Shown: positions 35,207 through 43,974 of the stretch, one piece after another | How positions within the stretch are numbered: the first letter of the stretch is position 1 | How the letters are laid out: every line of letters starts with the position of its first letter | DNA from: Reinekea forsetii | Lineage (GTDB): Bacteria > Pseudomonadota > Gammaproteobacteria > Pseudomonadales > Natronospirillaceae | DNA: 64,000 nucleotides | Assembly (NCBI RefSeq): GCF_002795845.1 | Contig: NZ_CP011797.1 | Span: 372,001 to 436,000, forward strand | Direction of reading: 5' to 3' | Program-made: the position numbers and the translations under genes | Notes under the pieces: model-generated | Seen by the model: the letters and a program-made list of their open reading frames with translations, nothing else | What the model was told of the DNA's origin: nothing | Database searches by the model: none

Positions 35207-35326
35207 AACCGGCTTCACTATAAAGGCTAAAGAAACGTGCCCCCCGAAACCCAAGGGATCGAGCAGCACGTACATTGCTTTAGAGTATAGATCATCTTCG
35301 GCCGAGTCGCGGGGCTGCCGCGACGG

Positions 35327-36982
35327 CTATTTAATGCGCTTGTACTTCAGGCGTTTAGGGCCTTCATTGCCGTGACGTTTGCGGTGGTCGGCGTCGTATT
35401 CGGTAAAGTTGCCTTCAAAAAAGACCGCCTTAGAATCGCCTTCGAAGGCCAATATATGCGTTGCGATACGGTCGAGAAACCAGCGATCGTGGGAAATGAC
35501 GATGGCCACGCCGGGAAAGGCCAAGATCGCCTCTTCCAGTGCGCGCAAGGTTTCAATATCCAGATCGTTGGTCGGCTCATCGAGCATGACCACGTTGCCA
35601 CCTTCTTGCAGCACCTTGGCTAGAAATAACCGATTGCGCTCGCCACCGGAGAGGTTCTTAACAAACTTCTGCTGGTCGCCGCCCTTGAAGTTAAATCGGC
35701 CCAGATAGGCTCGCGATGAGGTTTCATAGGTACCGATGGTAATGGTGTCCATGCCGCCGGAGATCTCTTCCCAGACCGTATTGTCGCCATTGAGTTCGCG
35801 TAACTGGCCAACGTAAGCCGGCTTGACGGTTTCACCGATGCGAATCGTGCCATCATCGGGTTGCTGCGTGCCGGCGATCATATTAAACAGAGTCGATTTA
35901 CCCGCACCGTTGCCGCCGATAATACCGACGATGGCACCCGGTGGGATAACAAAGTTGAGATCCTCATAGAGCAATCGGCCATCGAAGGACTTACTCACGC
36001 CTTCGGCTTCAATCACGATATCGCCCAAGCGTGGTCCAGGTGGGATATACATCTCATTGGTTTCATTGCGCGCTTGAAACTCTTGCGAATTCATTTCTTC
36101 AAACTGCTTGAGGCGAGCCTTAGACTTGGATTGACGGCCTTTGGAGCCCTGACGCACCCACTCCAGTTCGGCTTTCATGGCCTTACTGTGGGCTGACTGC
36201 TGCTTCGATTCGACGTCCAGACGCTGTTGCTTGTTTTCGAGCCATTGGCTGTAATTGCCTTCAAACGGGATGCCCTGTCCGCGGTCGAGCTCGAGGATCC
36301 AGCCGGCGACATTATCGAGGAAGTAACGGTCGTGGGTAATGGCGACCACGGTGCCGGTAAACTCGTGTAGGAAGCGTTCTAGCCAAGCCACTGATTCCGC
36401 ATCGAGGTGGTTGGTCGGCTCGTCGAGTAACAACATATCGGGGTTGGACAGCAGTAATCGGCACAGTGCGACTCGGCGGCGTTCGCCGCCAGACAGATGT
36501 TCGACCCGGGCGTCCCAAGGTGGCAGACGCAGGGCATCGGCGGCTATTTCCAAACGGGTCTCGGTGTTGTGACCGTCGGCGGCATTGATGATGTTTTCCA
36601 GTTCCTGTTGCTTCTGGGCTAACTTGTCAAAATCAGCATCCGGTTCGGCATAGGCTGCGTATACTGCATCAAGTTCTACCTGGGCATTTTTAAGACCGCT
36701 GAGCGCCTCTTCCACTATCTCACGTACCGACTTGCTGTTATCCAGCTCTGGTTCTTGCGGTAGATAGCCAATCTTCAAGCCTGGCTGGGGGCGCGCTTCG
36801 CCGAGGATTTCGGTGTCGAGGCCGGCCATGATGCGCAGCAATGTAGACTTACCGGAGCCGTTTAGACCCAAGACGCCAATTTTCGCGCCGTGATAGAAAG
36901 ATAGGGAGATATTTTTCAGGATTTCTCGTTTCGGCGGGACGATCTTGCCGACGCGATTCATGGTAAATACGTATTGAGCCAC
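35327..36982 (-). CDS. ettA: Energy-dependent translational throttle protein EttA (ABC-F)
   Basis: 551 residues with two ABC domains. The start is the GTG at 36982: the product then begins VAQYVFTMNRVGKIVPPKREILKNISLSF, matching the E. coli EttA start MAQFVYTMHRVGKVVPPKR, and AAGGA lies upstream. Walker A sequences are GLNGSGKST and GGNGAGKST, signatures LSGGERRRVALCR and LSGGERNRLFLAK, and Walker B LLLDEPTNHLDAES and VMLDEPTNDLDIET. EttA binds the ribosomal E site and gates the first peptide bond in response to the ATP/ADP ratio. Divergent from glyA. Confidence 0.96.
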   Translation of the reverse strand: MAQYVFTMNRVGKIVPPKREILKNISLSFYHGAKIGVLGLNGSGKSTLLRIMAGLDTEILGEARPQPGLKIGYLPQEPELDNSKSVREIVEEALSGLKNAQVELDAVYAAYAEPDADFDKLAQKQQELENIINAADGHNTETRLEIAADALRLPPWDARVEHLSGGERRRVALCRLLLSNPDMLLLDEPTNHLDAESVAWLERFLHEFTGTVVAITHDRYFLDNVAGWILELDRGQGIPFEGNYSQWLENKQQRLDVESKQQSAHSKAMKAELEWVRQGSKGRQSKSKARLKQFEEMNSQEFQARNETNEMYIPPGPRLGDIVIEAEGVSKSFDGRLLYEDLNFVIPPGAIVGIIGGNGAGKSTLFNMIAGTQQPDDGTIRIGETVKPAYVGQLRELNGDNTVWEEISGGMDTITIGTYETSSRAYLGRFNFKGGDQQKFVKNLSGGERNRLFLAKVLQEGGNVVMLDEPTNDLDIETLRALEEAILAFPGVAIVISHDRWFLDRIATHILAFEGDSKAVFFEGNFTEYDADHRKRHGNEGPKRLKYKRIK

Positions 36983-37285
36983 CGAAGGATCCTTGTCTGA
37001 AAAATAGGTGAGCAATTTTAATGGATGCGCGGGTGTAAGTCACTTCAATGCTATAAATAGTCCGCTGCCGTCGTTTGATTGCAGCGAAAGCATAACAATT
37101 TAACAACATACGACTAAATAAGCCCTTTTTCTGGGATTGCGCGTGGGTTTGTGTAAAATACGCCGTCTTCCTGACCGGTAAAATGCCTGGCAAAGCCTGG
37201 TTGTTATATCGATTTTTACGAAGCCCTAGTTATGGTCTGCGGTTGCGGTGTCTTAACTGAGGCTTCCAACACATTGGAGAGTCTA
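36983..37285. other. Divergent promoter region of ettA and glyA
   Basis: About 300 bases. AT-rich in the middle, with plausible but not convincing -10 elements on both strands (for example TAAAAT near 37155 toward glyA). I see no glycine riboswitch or purine-repressor palindrome. Confidence 0.4.
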
Positions 37286-38548
37286 ATGTTTGAAAAAACC
37301 ATGAATATTGCCGATTACGATGCCGACCTGTGGCAGGCAATGGAAGCGGAACGTGTGCGTCAGGAAGAGCATATAGAATTGATCGCCTCAGAGAACTACA
37401 CCTCGCCGCGCGTTATGGAGGCCCAGGGGTCTCAGCTGACCAATAAATATGCCGAAGGTTATCCCGGTAAGCGTTATTACGGCGGTTGTGAACACGTCGA
37501 TGTGGTCGAGCAACTGGCCATCGATCGGGCCAAAGAGCTGTTTGGCGCGGAATTTGCCAACGTCCAGCCTCACTCCGGTTCACAGGCCAATGGCGCGGTC
37601 TATATGGCCCTGTGTAAGCCTGGCGATACTATCCTCGGCATGAGTCTGGCGCACGGTGGTCACCTGACCCACGGTGCATCAGTGTCCTTCTCTGGCCGAA
37701 TCTACAACGCGGTTCAGTACGGTCTGAATACCGATACCGGTGAAATCGATTACGACCAGGTTGACGCTCTAGCCCGTGAGCATAAGCCAAAGATGATCGT
37801 AGCCGGCTTTTCAGCTTACTCACTGATCGTCGACTGGGCGCGTTTTCGTGCCATTGCCGACGAAGTGGGTGCCTTCCTGTTCGTCGACATGGCGCACATT
37901 GCCGGCCTAGTCGCGGCGGGTGTCTACCCGAGCCCGATGCCGTTCGCCGATGTGGTCACCACCACCACCCATAAAACATTGGGCGGCCCGCGCGGCGGCC
38001 TGATCCTGGCGCACAACGATGAGGCTTTGAACAAGAAGTTGAACTTTGCCGTCTTCCCTGAAAGTCAGGGCGGCCCGTTGATGCACGTTATTGCCGGCAA
38101 GGCCGTCTGCTTTAAAGAAGCAATGGAGCCTGAATTCAAGCTGTATCAAGCCCAGGTGGTTAAGAATGCCAAGGCGATGGCGGCGGCCTTTATGGCGCGC
38201 GGTATCCGCATTGTCTCCAACGGCACTGAAGATCACTTGTTTTTGGTCGATTTGATCGGCAAATCTTACTCGGGCAAAGACGCTGATGCGGCCTTGGGTT
38301 TGGCGAACATTACCGTCAACAAGAACTCGGTACCCAATGATCCGCGCTCACCTTTTGTAACCTCGGGTCTGCGCATTGGTACGCCATCGATCACGCGCCG
38401 CGGTTTTAATGAGGCCGAAGCGACCCAGTTGACCAATTGGATCTGTGATGTGCTGGATGCGCTGGAAACGGGCAACGCCGATGCGATGATCGCTGAAGTC
38501 AAAGCCAAGGTGATTGCGATCTGCGCTTCCTTGCCAGTCTATCGCTAA
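37286..38548 (+). CDS. glyA: Serine hydroxymethyltransferase
   Basis: 420 residues from ATG 37286, with GGAGA seven bases upstream. It interconverts serine and glycine with tetrahydrofolate, the main source of one-carbon units. The PLP lysine is K230 in [14 protein letters not shown]. Other family blocks are [52 protein letters not shown] and the C-terminal [15 protein letters not shown]. Full length and without anomalies. Monocistronic, with its own terminator. Confidence 0.97.
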   Translation: MFEKTMNIADYDADLWQAMEAERVRQEEHIELIASENYTSPRVMEAQGSQLTNKYAEGYPGKRYYGGCEHVDVVEQLAIDRAKELFGAEFANVQPHSGSQANGAVYMALCKPGDTILGMSLAHGGHLTHGASVSFSGRIYNAVQYGLNTDTGEIDYDQVDALAREHKPKMIVAGFSAYSLIVDWARFRAIADEVGAFLFVDMAHIAGLVAAGVYPSPMPFADVVTTTTHKTLGGPRGGLILAHNDEALNKKLNFAVFPESQGGPLMHVIAGKAVCFKEAMEPEFKLYQAQVVKNAKAMAAAFMARGIRIVSNGTEDHLFLVDLIGKSYSGKDADAALGLANITVNKNSVPNDPRSPFVTSGLRIGTPSITRRGFNEAEATQLTNWICDVLDALETGNADAMIAEVKAKVIAICASLPVYR

Positions 38549-38586
38549 GAGAGCCTAAGGCGCGCCGTCTAGGCGGATCTCGCCGA

Positions 38587-38620
38587 TAAAAAAACCAGTC
38601 TATTTAGGCTGGTTTTTTTT
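38587..38620 (+). terminator. Terminator of glyA, possibly bidirectional
   Basis: AACCAGTC / GGCTGGTT stem flanked by A residues on the left and eight T residues on the right, so it could also stop the convergent trpG transcript. Confidence 0.9.
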
Positions 38621-38655
38621 GCGCCGATGTTACTCAAGCAGCCTGTCGAGCGACC

Positions 38656-39318
38656 CTAGGCCTGAAATAAGAAGTTACGAATCAGGTCCTTACCGCCTTC
38701 GGTGGCAAAGGATTCCGGATGAAATTGAATCCCATAGATCGGGTAATCGATATGTTGTACGGCCATAATCTCAAAGTCCGCGTCGCTCTGCAGCTGACTG
38801 CGGTCGTCGAAATCGGCGGCGGCCAGGGCACCCACGGCCGAGGTTACGCGCAGGCAATCGGGTAGGGTTTTCGGATTGGCGATCAGCGAATGATAGCGCA
38901 TGACCTCTAATTGGTCGGGGACACCGGTGAAGAGCCCACGCTGGTCGTGCTGGATGGGGCTAACCTTGCCATGCATCGGCACCGGCGCCTTGATGATATG
39001 CCCGCCAAAGCTGTGCACTATGCCTTGCATGCCCAGGCAAACGCCCAGCAATGGTGTGGTCGGACCCAGGGTACGAATTACCTCGGTGCAAACGCCAAAG
39101 TAACGCTCATCGTCGGGTGAGCCAGGCCCAGGTGAAATAATAATTCGGTCCGGTCGCAGTTCTTGGATCTGGGCCAGGCTCAGTTCATCGTTGCGTTTGA
39201 CGCTCACCTTGAACTCACCTAGGTCGCCTCGGCTCTGCGCGGAGGACAGTATTTCACCTATATATTGATACAGATTGAAGGTGAAAGAATCGTAATTGTC
39301 GATGATCAGTACGTTCAT
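38656..39318 (-). CDS. trpG: Anthranilate synthase glutamine amidotransferase subunit (first copy)
   Basis: 220 residues, class I glutamine amidotransferase. It starts [22 protein letters not shown], has the oxyanion block ISPGPGSPDD, nucleophile C94 in GVCLGMQ, and the His-Glu pair in IQFHPES. It supplies ammonia to the TrpE encoded upstream, from which it is separated by about 100 bases. A 28-residue insert near the N-terminus (SSAQSRGDLGEF region) sets it apart from the second TrpG in this window. It is the last gene of the trpR-trpE-trpG unit. Confidence 0.9.
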   Translation of the reverse strand: MNVLIIDNYDSFTFNLYQYIGEILSSAQSRGDLGEFKVSVKRNDELSLAQIQELRPDRIIISPGPGSPDDERYFGVCTEVIRTLGPTTPLLGVCLGMQGIVHSFGGHIIKAPVPMHGKVSPIQHDQRGLFTGVPDQLEVMRYHSLIANPKTLPDCLRVTSAVGALAAADFDDRSQLQSDADFEIMAVQHIDYPIYGIQFHPESFATEGGKDLIRNFLFQA

Positions 39319-39416
39319 GTTGGCTTACCTTATAGCACCCGGGGTCACACGGACACCGGGTCGGAATTATTAGCCCGGTCGATGACCGGTTGGTTGAGTG
39401 CTCGGAGCGCGAGTTG

Positions 39417-40820
39417 TTAGCTTGGCTCGGGCGTCATAAATTGCTCCAAGACCTTGCGCGTGCCGGCAAACTTGCGTTGAATTTCTTCGTACTCATCGTC
39501 GGGGTTGGAGTCGTACACATTGCCGCCGCAGGTTTGCACATAAGCCTGGTCGCCATTGGCGAAGATGGTGCGAATGGGAATAGCAAAGGTGCAGTCGCCA
39601 TTGAAAGAAAAGTGCCCGACCGCGCCACCGTAGGGACCGCGTCCGTCGGACTCCAGGTCGTTGATGATTTTCATCGCCTCAATCTTCGGTGCCCCGGTTA
39701 GGGTGCCGGCCGGAAAGTTGCTCGCCAAGGCGCTGAACATATCCTCTTGCTCGGCGATAATGCCGACGATCTCACTGGAGATGTGCTGCACATGGCTGAA
39801 ACGTTTGATGTCCATCAGACTGCGCACCTTGACGGTGCCAAAGCGTGCCACCCGGCCAATATCGTTGCGGTGCAGATCGACAATCATATTGTGCTCGGCG
39901 ATCTCTTTGGGATCGTTCAATAAGGCGCGCGCGAGCAGGGTGTCGCCTTCCGGCGTCGTGCCGCGCAGGGTGGTGCCGGCCAACGGAAAGGTCTCCATTT
40001 CACCTTGACGCAGACGGAACAGCAGTTCTGGGCTGGCCCCGATCAGTTTTTGGGCGCCAAACTTAACGTAGTACATCTGCGGCGAGGGGTTCACGTCGCG
40101 CAGTTTTTCATAGAGGTTGATGGTGTCGCCATCCAGGCTGAAATACTTCTTGAACCCGACCTCGGTTTGGAAGATTTTGCCATCGATTATGTCTTGCTTA
40201 ACCTTGAGCACGGCGGCGCGATGCTGTTCGCGTGACATGCTGTCGCCGGTGGCCGTGACCGTCAAGGGGCCATTGCCTGGGTAGCTGCTGGCAAGCAATT
40301 GCGTCACCCGATCGATGCGGTTGTTGTCGTAATAAAAATAGAACACCTCCCCGGTCATCTTGTCGCACACCAGGCCGTCCTTATAGAGGCCAAAACGGAA
40401 GGCATCGAACAGCTCACTGGTTTGAATATCGAGCTTGGCTTCAAAATAGTTCATCGCATCGTAACCCAAGTAGCCGGTCAGGCCGCCGGCGTACATGCGC
40501 GAAATAATATCCTGTGGCATCAGCGTGCGCAGCAGCTCATATGGATTGTCACTCTGATAATGGACCTGGGAGCCGTCGCGCTCGGTAATGGTTAGTTGAT
40601 CGCCATTGGCGAAGATCACCTTTTCGGGGTCGAAGCCAATAATGCTGTGCCGGGCGATATGGCTGTCCTCACCGAGCGATTCGAGAATAAAACAGTTGTC
40701 ATAGGCCTTATCGACTTTTTTGAACAGTTCAAAGAAATCGCAGTGGTCGGCGACCTTGAGATATTGCGGCTTGCGCGGCAGGGTAAATTTTAACGGTTGC
40801 ACCATGGCAGTATCAGTCAT
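39417..40820 (-). CDS. trpE: Anthranilate synthase component I
   Basis: 467 residues if started at ATG 40820, which overlaps the trpR stop by eight bases; the open frame extends to 40898. It converts chorismate plus ammonia to anthranilate. Chorismate-binding blocks are present: EVGFKKYFSLDGD, SPEMLF-like ASPELLF, PLAGTTLRG, EHNMIVDLHRNDIGRVA, GTLTGAPKIEAM and GGAVGHFSFNGDCTFAIPIRT. ILESLGEDSHIARHS near the N-terminus corresponds to the LLES tryptophan-feedback site, so feedback inhibition is expected. The neighbour trpR supports a tryptophan rather than folate role. Confidence 0.9.
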   Translation of the reverse strand: MTDTAMVQPLKFTLPRKPQYLKVADHCDFFELFKKVDKAYDNCFILESLGEDSHIARHSIIGFDPEKVIFANGDQLTITERDGSQVHYQSDNPYELLRTLMPQDIISRMYAGGLTGYLGYDAMNYFEAKLDIQTSELFDAFRFGLYKDGLVCDKMTGEVFYFYYDNNRIDRVTQLLASSYPGNGPLTVTATGDSMSREQHRAAVLKVKQDIIDGKIFQTEVGFKKYFSLDGDTINLYEKLRDVNPSPQMYYVKFGAQKLIGASPELLFRLRQGEMETFPLAGTTLRGTTPEGDTLLARALLNDPKEIAEHNMIVDLHRNDIGRVARFGTVKVRSLMDIKRFSHVQHISSEIVGIIAEQEDMFSALASNFPAGTLTGAPKIEAMKIINDLESDGRGPYGGAVGHFSFNGDCTFAIPIRTIFANGDQAYVQTCGGNVYDSNPDDEYEEIQRKFAGTRKVLEQFMTPEPS

Positions 40821-41055
40821 CCTTAAGAGCCCTGGCGCCGCGCGAAACCGTCGCGATACCAACGCCGAGTTGTTCGGCAATTTTACGTTGCGGTACACCT
40901 TGAACCAACATCCGGAAGATCTGCAGTCGTTTGACTATTTCCTCATATTCGGACGGTGTTAACAGCTGCTCAAGGCAATGGGCCATCTCGGTCCGGCTTT
41001 GCGCGGTCAAGAGATGGTCGAGTAATGCGATCTGTTCGGGATTGTTTGTATTCAT
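40813..41055 (-). CDS. trpR: Trp repressor homologue
   Basis: 80 residues, the TrpR/YerC fold. The core LTPSEYEEIVKRLQIFRMLVQGVPQRKIAEQLGVGIATVSRGARAL aligns with the E. coli segment [20 protein letters not shown] ... GIATITRGSNSL, including the helix-turn-helix. It ends about 20 residues earlier than E. coli TrpR, missing the last helix. It is the first gene of the operon with trpE and trpG, so the repressor is made from the promoter it probably controls. Tryptophan should be the corepressor. Confidence 0.87.
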   Translation of the reverse strand: MNTNNPEQIALLDHLLTAQSRTEMAHCLEQLLTPSEYEEIVKRLQIFRMLVQGVPQRKIAEQLGVGIATVSRGARALKDD

Positions 41056-41097
41056 GTACTAGTATGCTATAACATTTTGCGCTAGAGTCAACTCTAG
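41056..41097. promoter_or_regulatory. Candidate Trp operators in the divergent trp promoter region
   Basis: GTACTAGT at 41056-41063 matches a half site of the TrpR operator, directly upstream of trpR. CTAGAGT-ca-ACTCTAG at 41082-41097 is a perfect 16-bp palindrome with CTAG ends, but its CTAG spacing is wider than in the E. coli operator. Both lie between trpR-EG and trpGDC. Confidence 0.5.
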
Positions 41098-41167
41098 TTT
41101 TCACGCATCGATTCGGTGTTAAACTGGCGCGCGCTTTTTCGCATGGGATATTAAACGGAATGCCAGC

Positions 41168-41746
41168 ATGTTGTTGATGATCGATAATTATGACTCCTTC
41201 ACCTATACCCTGGTGAACTATCTGGAGTCGCTGTCGATTGAGGTTGTGGTCAAGCTTAACGATGAGATCGATCTGGCCGGTATTGCGGCCTTGGCCCCGG
41301 ACCAGATAATGATTTCGCCGGGTCCGGGTACGCCCGATCAGGCCGGCATATCGCTCGCCGCGATCCGACACTTTGGCGCGGCGCTGCCGATCTTTGGCGT
41401 TTGCCTAGGTTGTCAGGCGTTGGGTCAGGTGTTTGGCGCCAAGGTGGTGCGGGCCAAGCAGGTTATGCACGGTAAAACGTCGGCCATCCATCATCGCCAA
41501 CAGGGCGTATTTGCCGGTCTGCCGTCACCCTTTAATGCCACGCGCTATCATTCTCTGGCCCTGGAGCAACACTCCATTCCCGACTGTCTTGAGGTCACGG
41601 CCTGGACCGAAGATGCCCAGGGTTCGCTAGACGAAATAATGGCGATCCGGCACACTGAATTGCGCTTAGAAGCCGTCCAGTTCCATCCCGAGTCGATTTT
41701 AACCGAACAGGGTCTGGCGCTATTAAGCAATTTTGTCACCCGATAA
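41168..41746 (+). CDS. trpG: Anthranilate/aminodeoxychorismate synthase amidotransferase subunit (second copy)
   Basis: 192 residues. [22 protein letters not shown], oxyanion block [10 protein letters not shown], nucleophile C79 in [14 protein letters not shown], and VQFHPES. It leads the trpGDC operon, the arrangement seen in Pseudomonas, where one TrpG often serves both TrpE and PabB. Since the other operon has its own trpG, this copy may be the PabA-type partner or redundant. The next gene trpD starts 35 bases on. Confidence 0.92.
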   Translation: MLLMIDNYDSFTYTLVNYLESLSIEVVVKLNDEIDLAGIAALAPDQIMISPGPGTPDQAGISLAAIRHFGAALPIFGVCLGCQALGQVFGAKVVRAKQVMHGKTSAIHHRQQGVFAGLPSPFNATRYHSLALEQHSIPDCLEVTAWTEDAQGSLDEIMAIRHTELRLEAVQFHPESILTEQGLALLSNFVTR

Positions 41747-41781
41747 CCGGTCAGGGCGGTTCCTGGCCACAGCGAGGCTTT

Positions 41782-42813
41782 ATGGATATTAAACAAGCAC
41801 TGGAGCGTATTGCCGGTCACGGTCACCTCAGCCAACCGGAAATGAGCGATGTGATGCGTTCCATTATGACCGGTGCATGCAGCGATGCGCAGATTGGCGC
41901 TTTTCTCATGGGCTTGCGCATGAAGGGTGAGACGGTTGAGGAAATCACCGGCGCGGTGACCGTGATGCGTGAACTGTCGACCAAAGTACCGGTAACCGCC
42001 GACCACCTAGTGGACACCTGTGGTACCGGCGGCTCGGGGCAAAAACTCTTCAATGTCTCAACCGCCAGCGCCTTTGTCGCGGCTGCGGCCGGCGCGCATG
42101 TTGCCAAGCACGGTAATAGAGGTGTGTCCTCGACCTTTGGCAGCGCCGACCTGCTCGAGGCGGCCGGTGTCGAGCTGGCCTTGCCACCAAGTGCCATAGC
42201 CCGGGCGATCGAAACGATCGGCGTCGGCTTTATGTTTGCCCAAGCGCATCACAGTGCCATGCGCTATGCCATGGGCCCGCGCAAAGAACTGGGCATGCGC
42301 ACCATCTTTAATATGCTCGGCCCGCTGACCAATCCCGCCGGTGTAACGCGGCAAGTGGTCGGCGTCTTTAACGCTGAGCTCTGCGAACCGCTCGCCCTAG
42401 CGCTAAAACAGCTCGGCAGTGAGCATGTTATGGTGGTGCATTCGTTGGACGGTCATGACGAGTTCAGCCTGTCCGCGGCAACCTTCGTTGCGGAGCTGAA
42501 GGACGGTCAGGTGAACACCTACACCGTGGCGCCGGAAGATTTTGGCTTGGCGACGCAGGCCATGGTCGGCTTATCGGCCGACGGCGTGGCCGGCAGTTTG
42601 GCGCTGATCCAGGCGGTGTTCGATGGCTCTGGCGATGAGGTCAGTAACCGCGCCGCCGACCTGATTGCACTCAATGCCGGGGCCGCCATCTATGTTTCCG
42701 GTGTGGCCACCAGCTTTGCACACGGCGTTAGCATGGCCGAAGACGCCATTGCTTCAGGCCTGGCGCGCGAGAAGTTGCGCGAATTCGCTCAGTTCAGTCA
42801 GAGTGCCGGCTAG
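41782..42813 (+). CDS. trpD: Anthranilate phosphoribosyltransferase
   Basis: 343 residues. It transfers phosphoribose from PRPP to anthranilate. Family motifs: [28 protein letters not shown] (PRPP loop), [59 protein letters not shown], and [10 protein letters not shown]. Central gene of trpGDC, with trpC 55 bases later. Confidence 0.96.
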   Translation: MDIKQALERIAGHGHLSQPEMSDVMRSIMTGACSDAQIGAFLMGLRMKGETVEEITGAVTVMRELSTKVPVTADHLVDTCGTGGSGQKLFNVSTASAFVAAAAGAHVAKHGNRGVSSTFGSADLLEAAGVELALPPSAIARAIETIGVGFMFAQAHHSAMRYAMGPRKELGMRTIFNMLGPLTNPAGVTRQVVGVFNAELCEPLALALKQLGSEHVMVVHSLDGHDEFSLSAATFVAELKDGQVNTYTVAPEDFGLATQAMVGLSADGVAGSLALIQAVFDGSGDEVSNRAADLIALNAGAAIYVSGVATSFAHGVSMAEDAIASGLAREKLREFAQFSQSAG

Positions 42814-42868
42814 CCCTATAATGGGTCGCGCTCGGCCCACCCTATTGACCTCTATTTTTGGTAACCCA

Positions 42869-43672
42869 ATGAACAACAGACCGACCATTTTGAATGAAAT
42901 CCTGGATCGTAAAGTGCAGGAAGTGCAGCAGCGCAAACGTATTAAGTCGATGCGCGACCTGGAACAGGAATTTGACCGCTATGCGCCGCCGCGCGGCTTT
43001 ACCCAGGCATTGCTCAATAAAATTGACCAAGGCCAGGCGGCGGTTATCGCCGAAATTAAAAAGGCGTCACCGAGCAAGGGTGTCTTGCGTGAGCCCTTTA
43101 TTCCCCAGGCCATCGCCGAAAGTTATGAGCGCGGCGGGGCGGCCTGCCTGTCGGTGTTGACCGATGCAGATTTCTTCCAGGGCCACGAAGACTATCTGAT
43201 TCAAGTCCGCGAGACTGTCGGCCTGCCGGTGATCCGCAAAGACTTCTTGATTCACCCCTACCAGATCGCCGAAGCCAAGGCGATCGGCGCCGACTGTGTG
43301 CTATTGATTGTCTCGGCGTTGGATCCCATTCAGCTACGCGATTTGCATGCGCAGGCTATCGCATACGGTATGGAGGTGTTGATCGAGGTGCACGATGCTT
43401 CCGAGCTGCGCGTGGCCTTGACGGTCGACAACCGCCTGATTGGGGTCAATAACCGTAACCTGCACACCTTTGAGGTGTCCCTGCAGACGACACTGGATCT
43501 GAAGGAAATGCTCGACCCCGAGCGTTTGCTGGTGACCGAGAGCGGCATCCTCAGTGGCGCCGATGTCCGTCTGATGCGCGATAACCAGATAAACGCCTAT
43601 TTGGTTGGCGAAGCCTTTATGCGCGCCGATCAACCGGGTGACAAACTTGCCGAACTTTTTGGAGACTATTAA
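42869..43672 (+). CDS. trpC: Indole-3-glycerol phosphate synthase
   Basis: 267 residues from ATG 42869; the frame runs further upstream but that part overlaps trpD and reads as non-coding. It closes the indole ring from CdRP. Active-site blocks: [11 protein letters not shown] (lysine of the beta-1 strand), [52 protein letters not shown] and VTESGI. Monofunctional, without fused TrpF. Its stop overlaps the next small ORF (TAATG). Confidence 0.96.
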   Translation: MNNRPTILNEILDRKVQEVQQRKRIKSMRDLEQEFDRYAPPRGFTQALLNKIDQGQAAVIAEIKKASPSKGVLREPFIPQAIAESYERGGAACLSVLTDADFFQGHEDYLIQVRETVGLPVIRKDFLIHPYQIAEAKAIGADCVLLIVSALDPIQLRDLHAQAIAYGMEVLIEVHDASELRVALTVDNRLIGVNNRNLHTFEVSLQTTLDLKEMLDPERLLVTESGILSGADVRLMRDNQINAYLVGEAFMRADQPGDKLAELFGDY

Positions 43673-43851
43673 TGCTACCGATCGTGCAAATTCTTCTGGT
43701 ACTGGGGGTTGTTATGGCCCTGGTGCTCTTTATTACCTCTCGTAATCCGACCCAGGTCACGGCCGAGCAACAGGCCAGTTACAGTAAATGGTTCCGTATT
43801 CTGGTGCCGATCATGCTCATTGCCGCGGCCATCAAGTACTTTATCGGTTAG
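43672..43851 (+). CDS. Small membrane protein of 59 residues, coupled to trpC
   Basis: The ATG overlaps the trpC stop (TAATG), and GGAG lies ten bases upstream. The product is two hydrophobic helices, [20 protein letters not shown] (residues 1-20) and ILVPIMLIAAAIKYFI (43-58), joined by a polar linker rich in Q, S and K. It should sit in the inner membrane as a hairpin. I do not recognise a family. The clean coupling, size and clear membrane pattern make it a real gene rather than chance. A strong terminator follows 50 bases later. Confidence 0.72.
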   Translation: MLPIVQILLVLGVVMALVLFITSRNPTQVTAEQQASYSKWFRILVPIMLIAAAIKYFIG

Positions 43852-43900
43852 CGCGGGGCTCCGTCCGTTTGAGGGTATGGGGCTTTTATCGAGGCCAACA

Positions 43901-43937
43901 AAAAGCGCGCTCAGTTTGCACTGAGCGCGCTTTTTTT
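43901..43937. terminator. Bidirectional terminator between trpGDC and deaD
   Basis: AAAGCGCGCTCAGT / ACTGAGCGCGCTTT, a 14-bp perfect stem with loop TTGC, A-rich on the left and T-rich on the right. Works for both convergent operons. Confidence 0.95.
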
Positions 43938-43974
43938 ATGACCTACCGCGAGGCGGCGTGAGCCGCCGGCTGAT

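Noticed and set aside
42665..42868. N-terminal extension of trpC inside trpD
   Set aside because: The added residues ([16 protein letters not shown]...) are an out-of-frame reading of trpD; the family start is at 42869.
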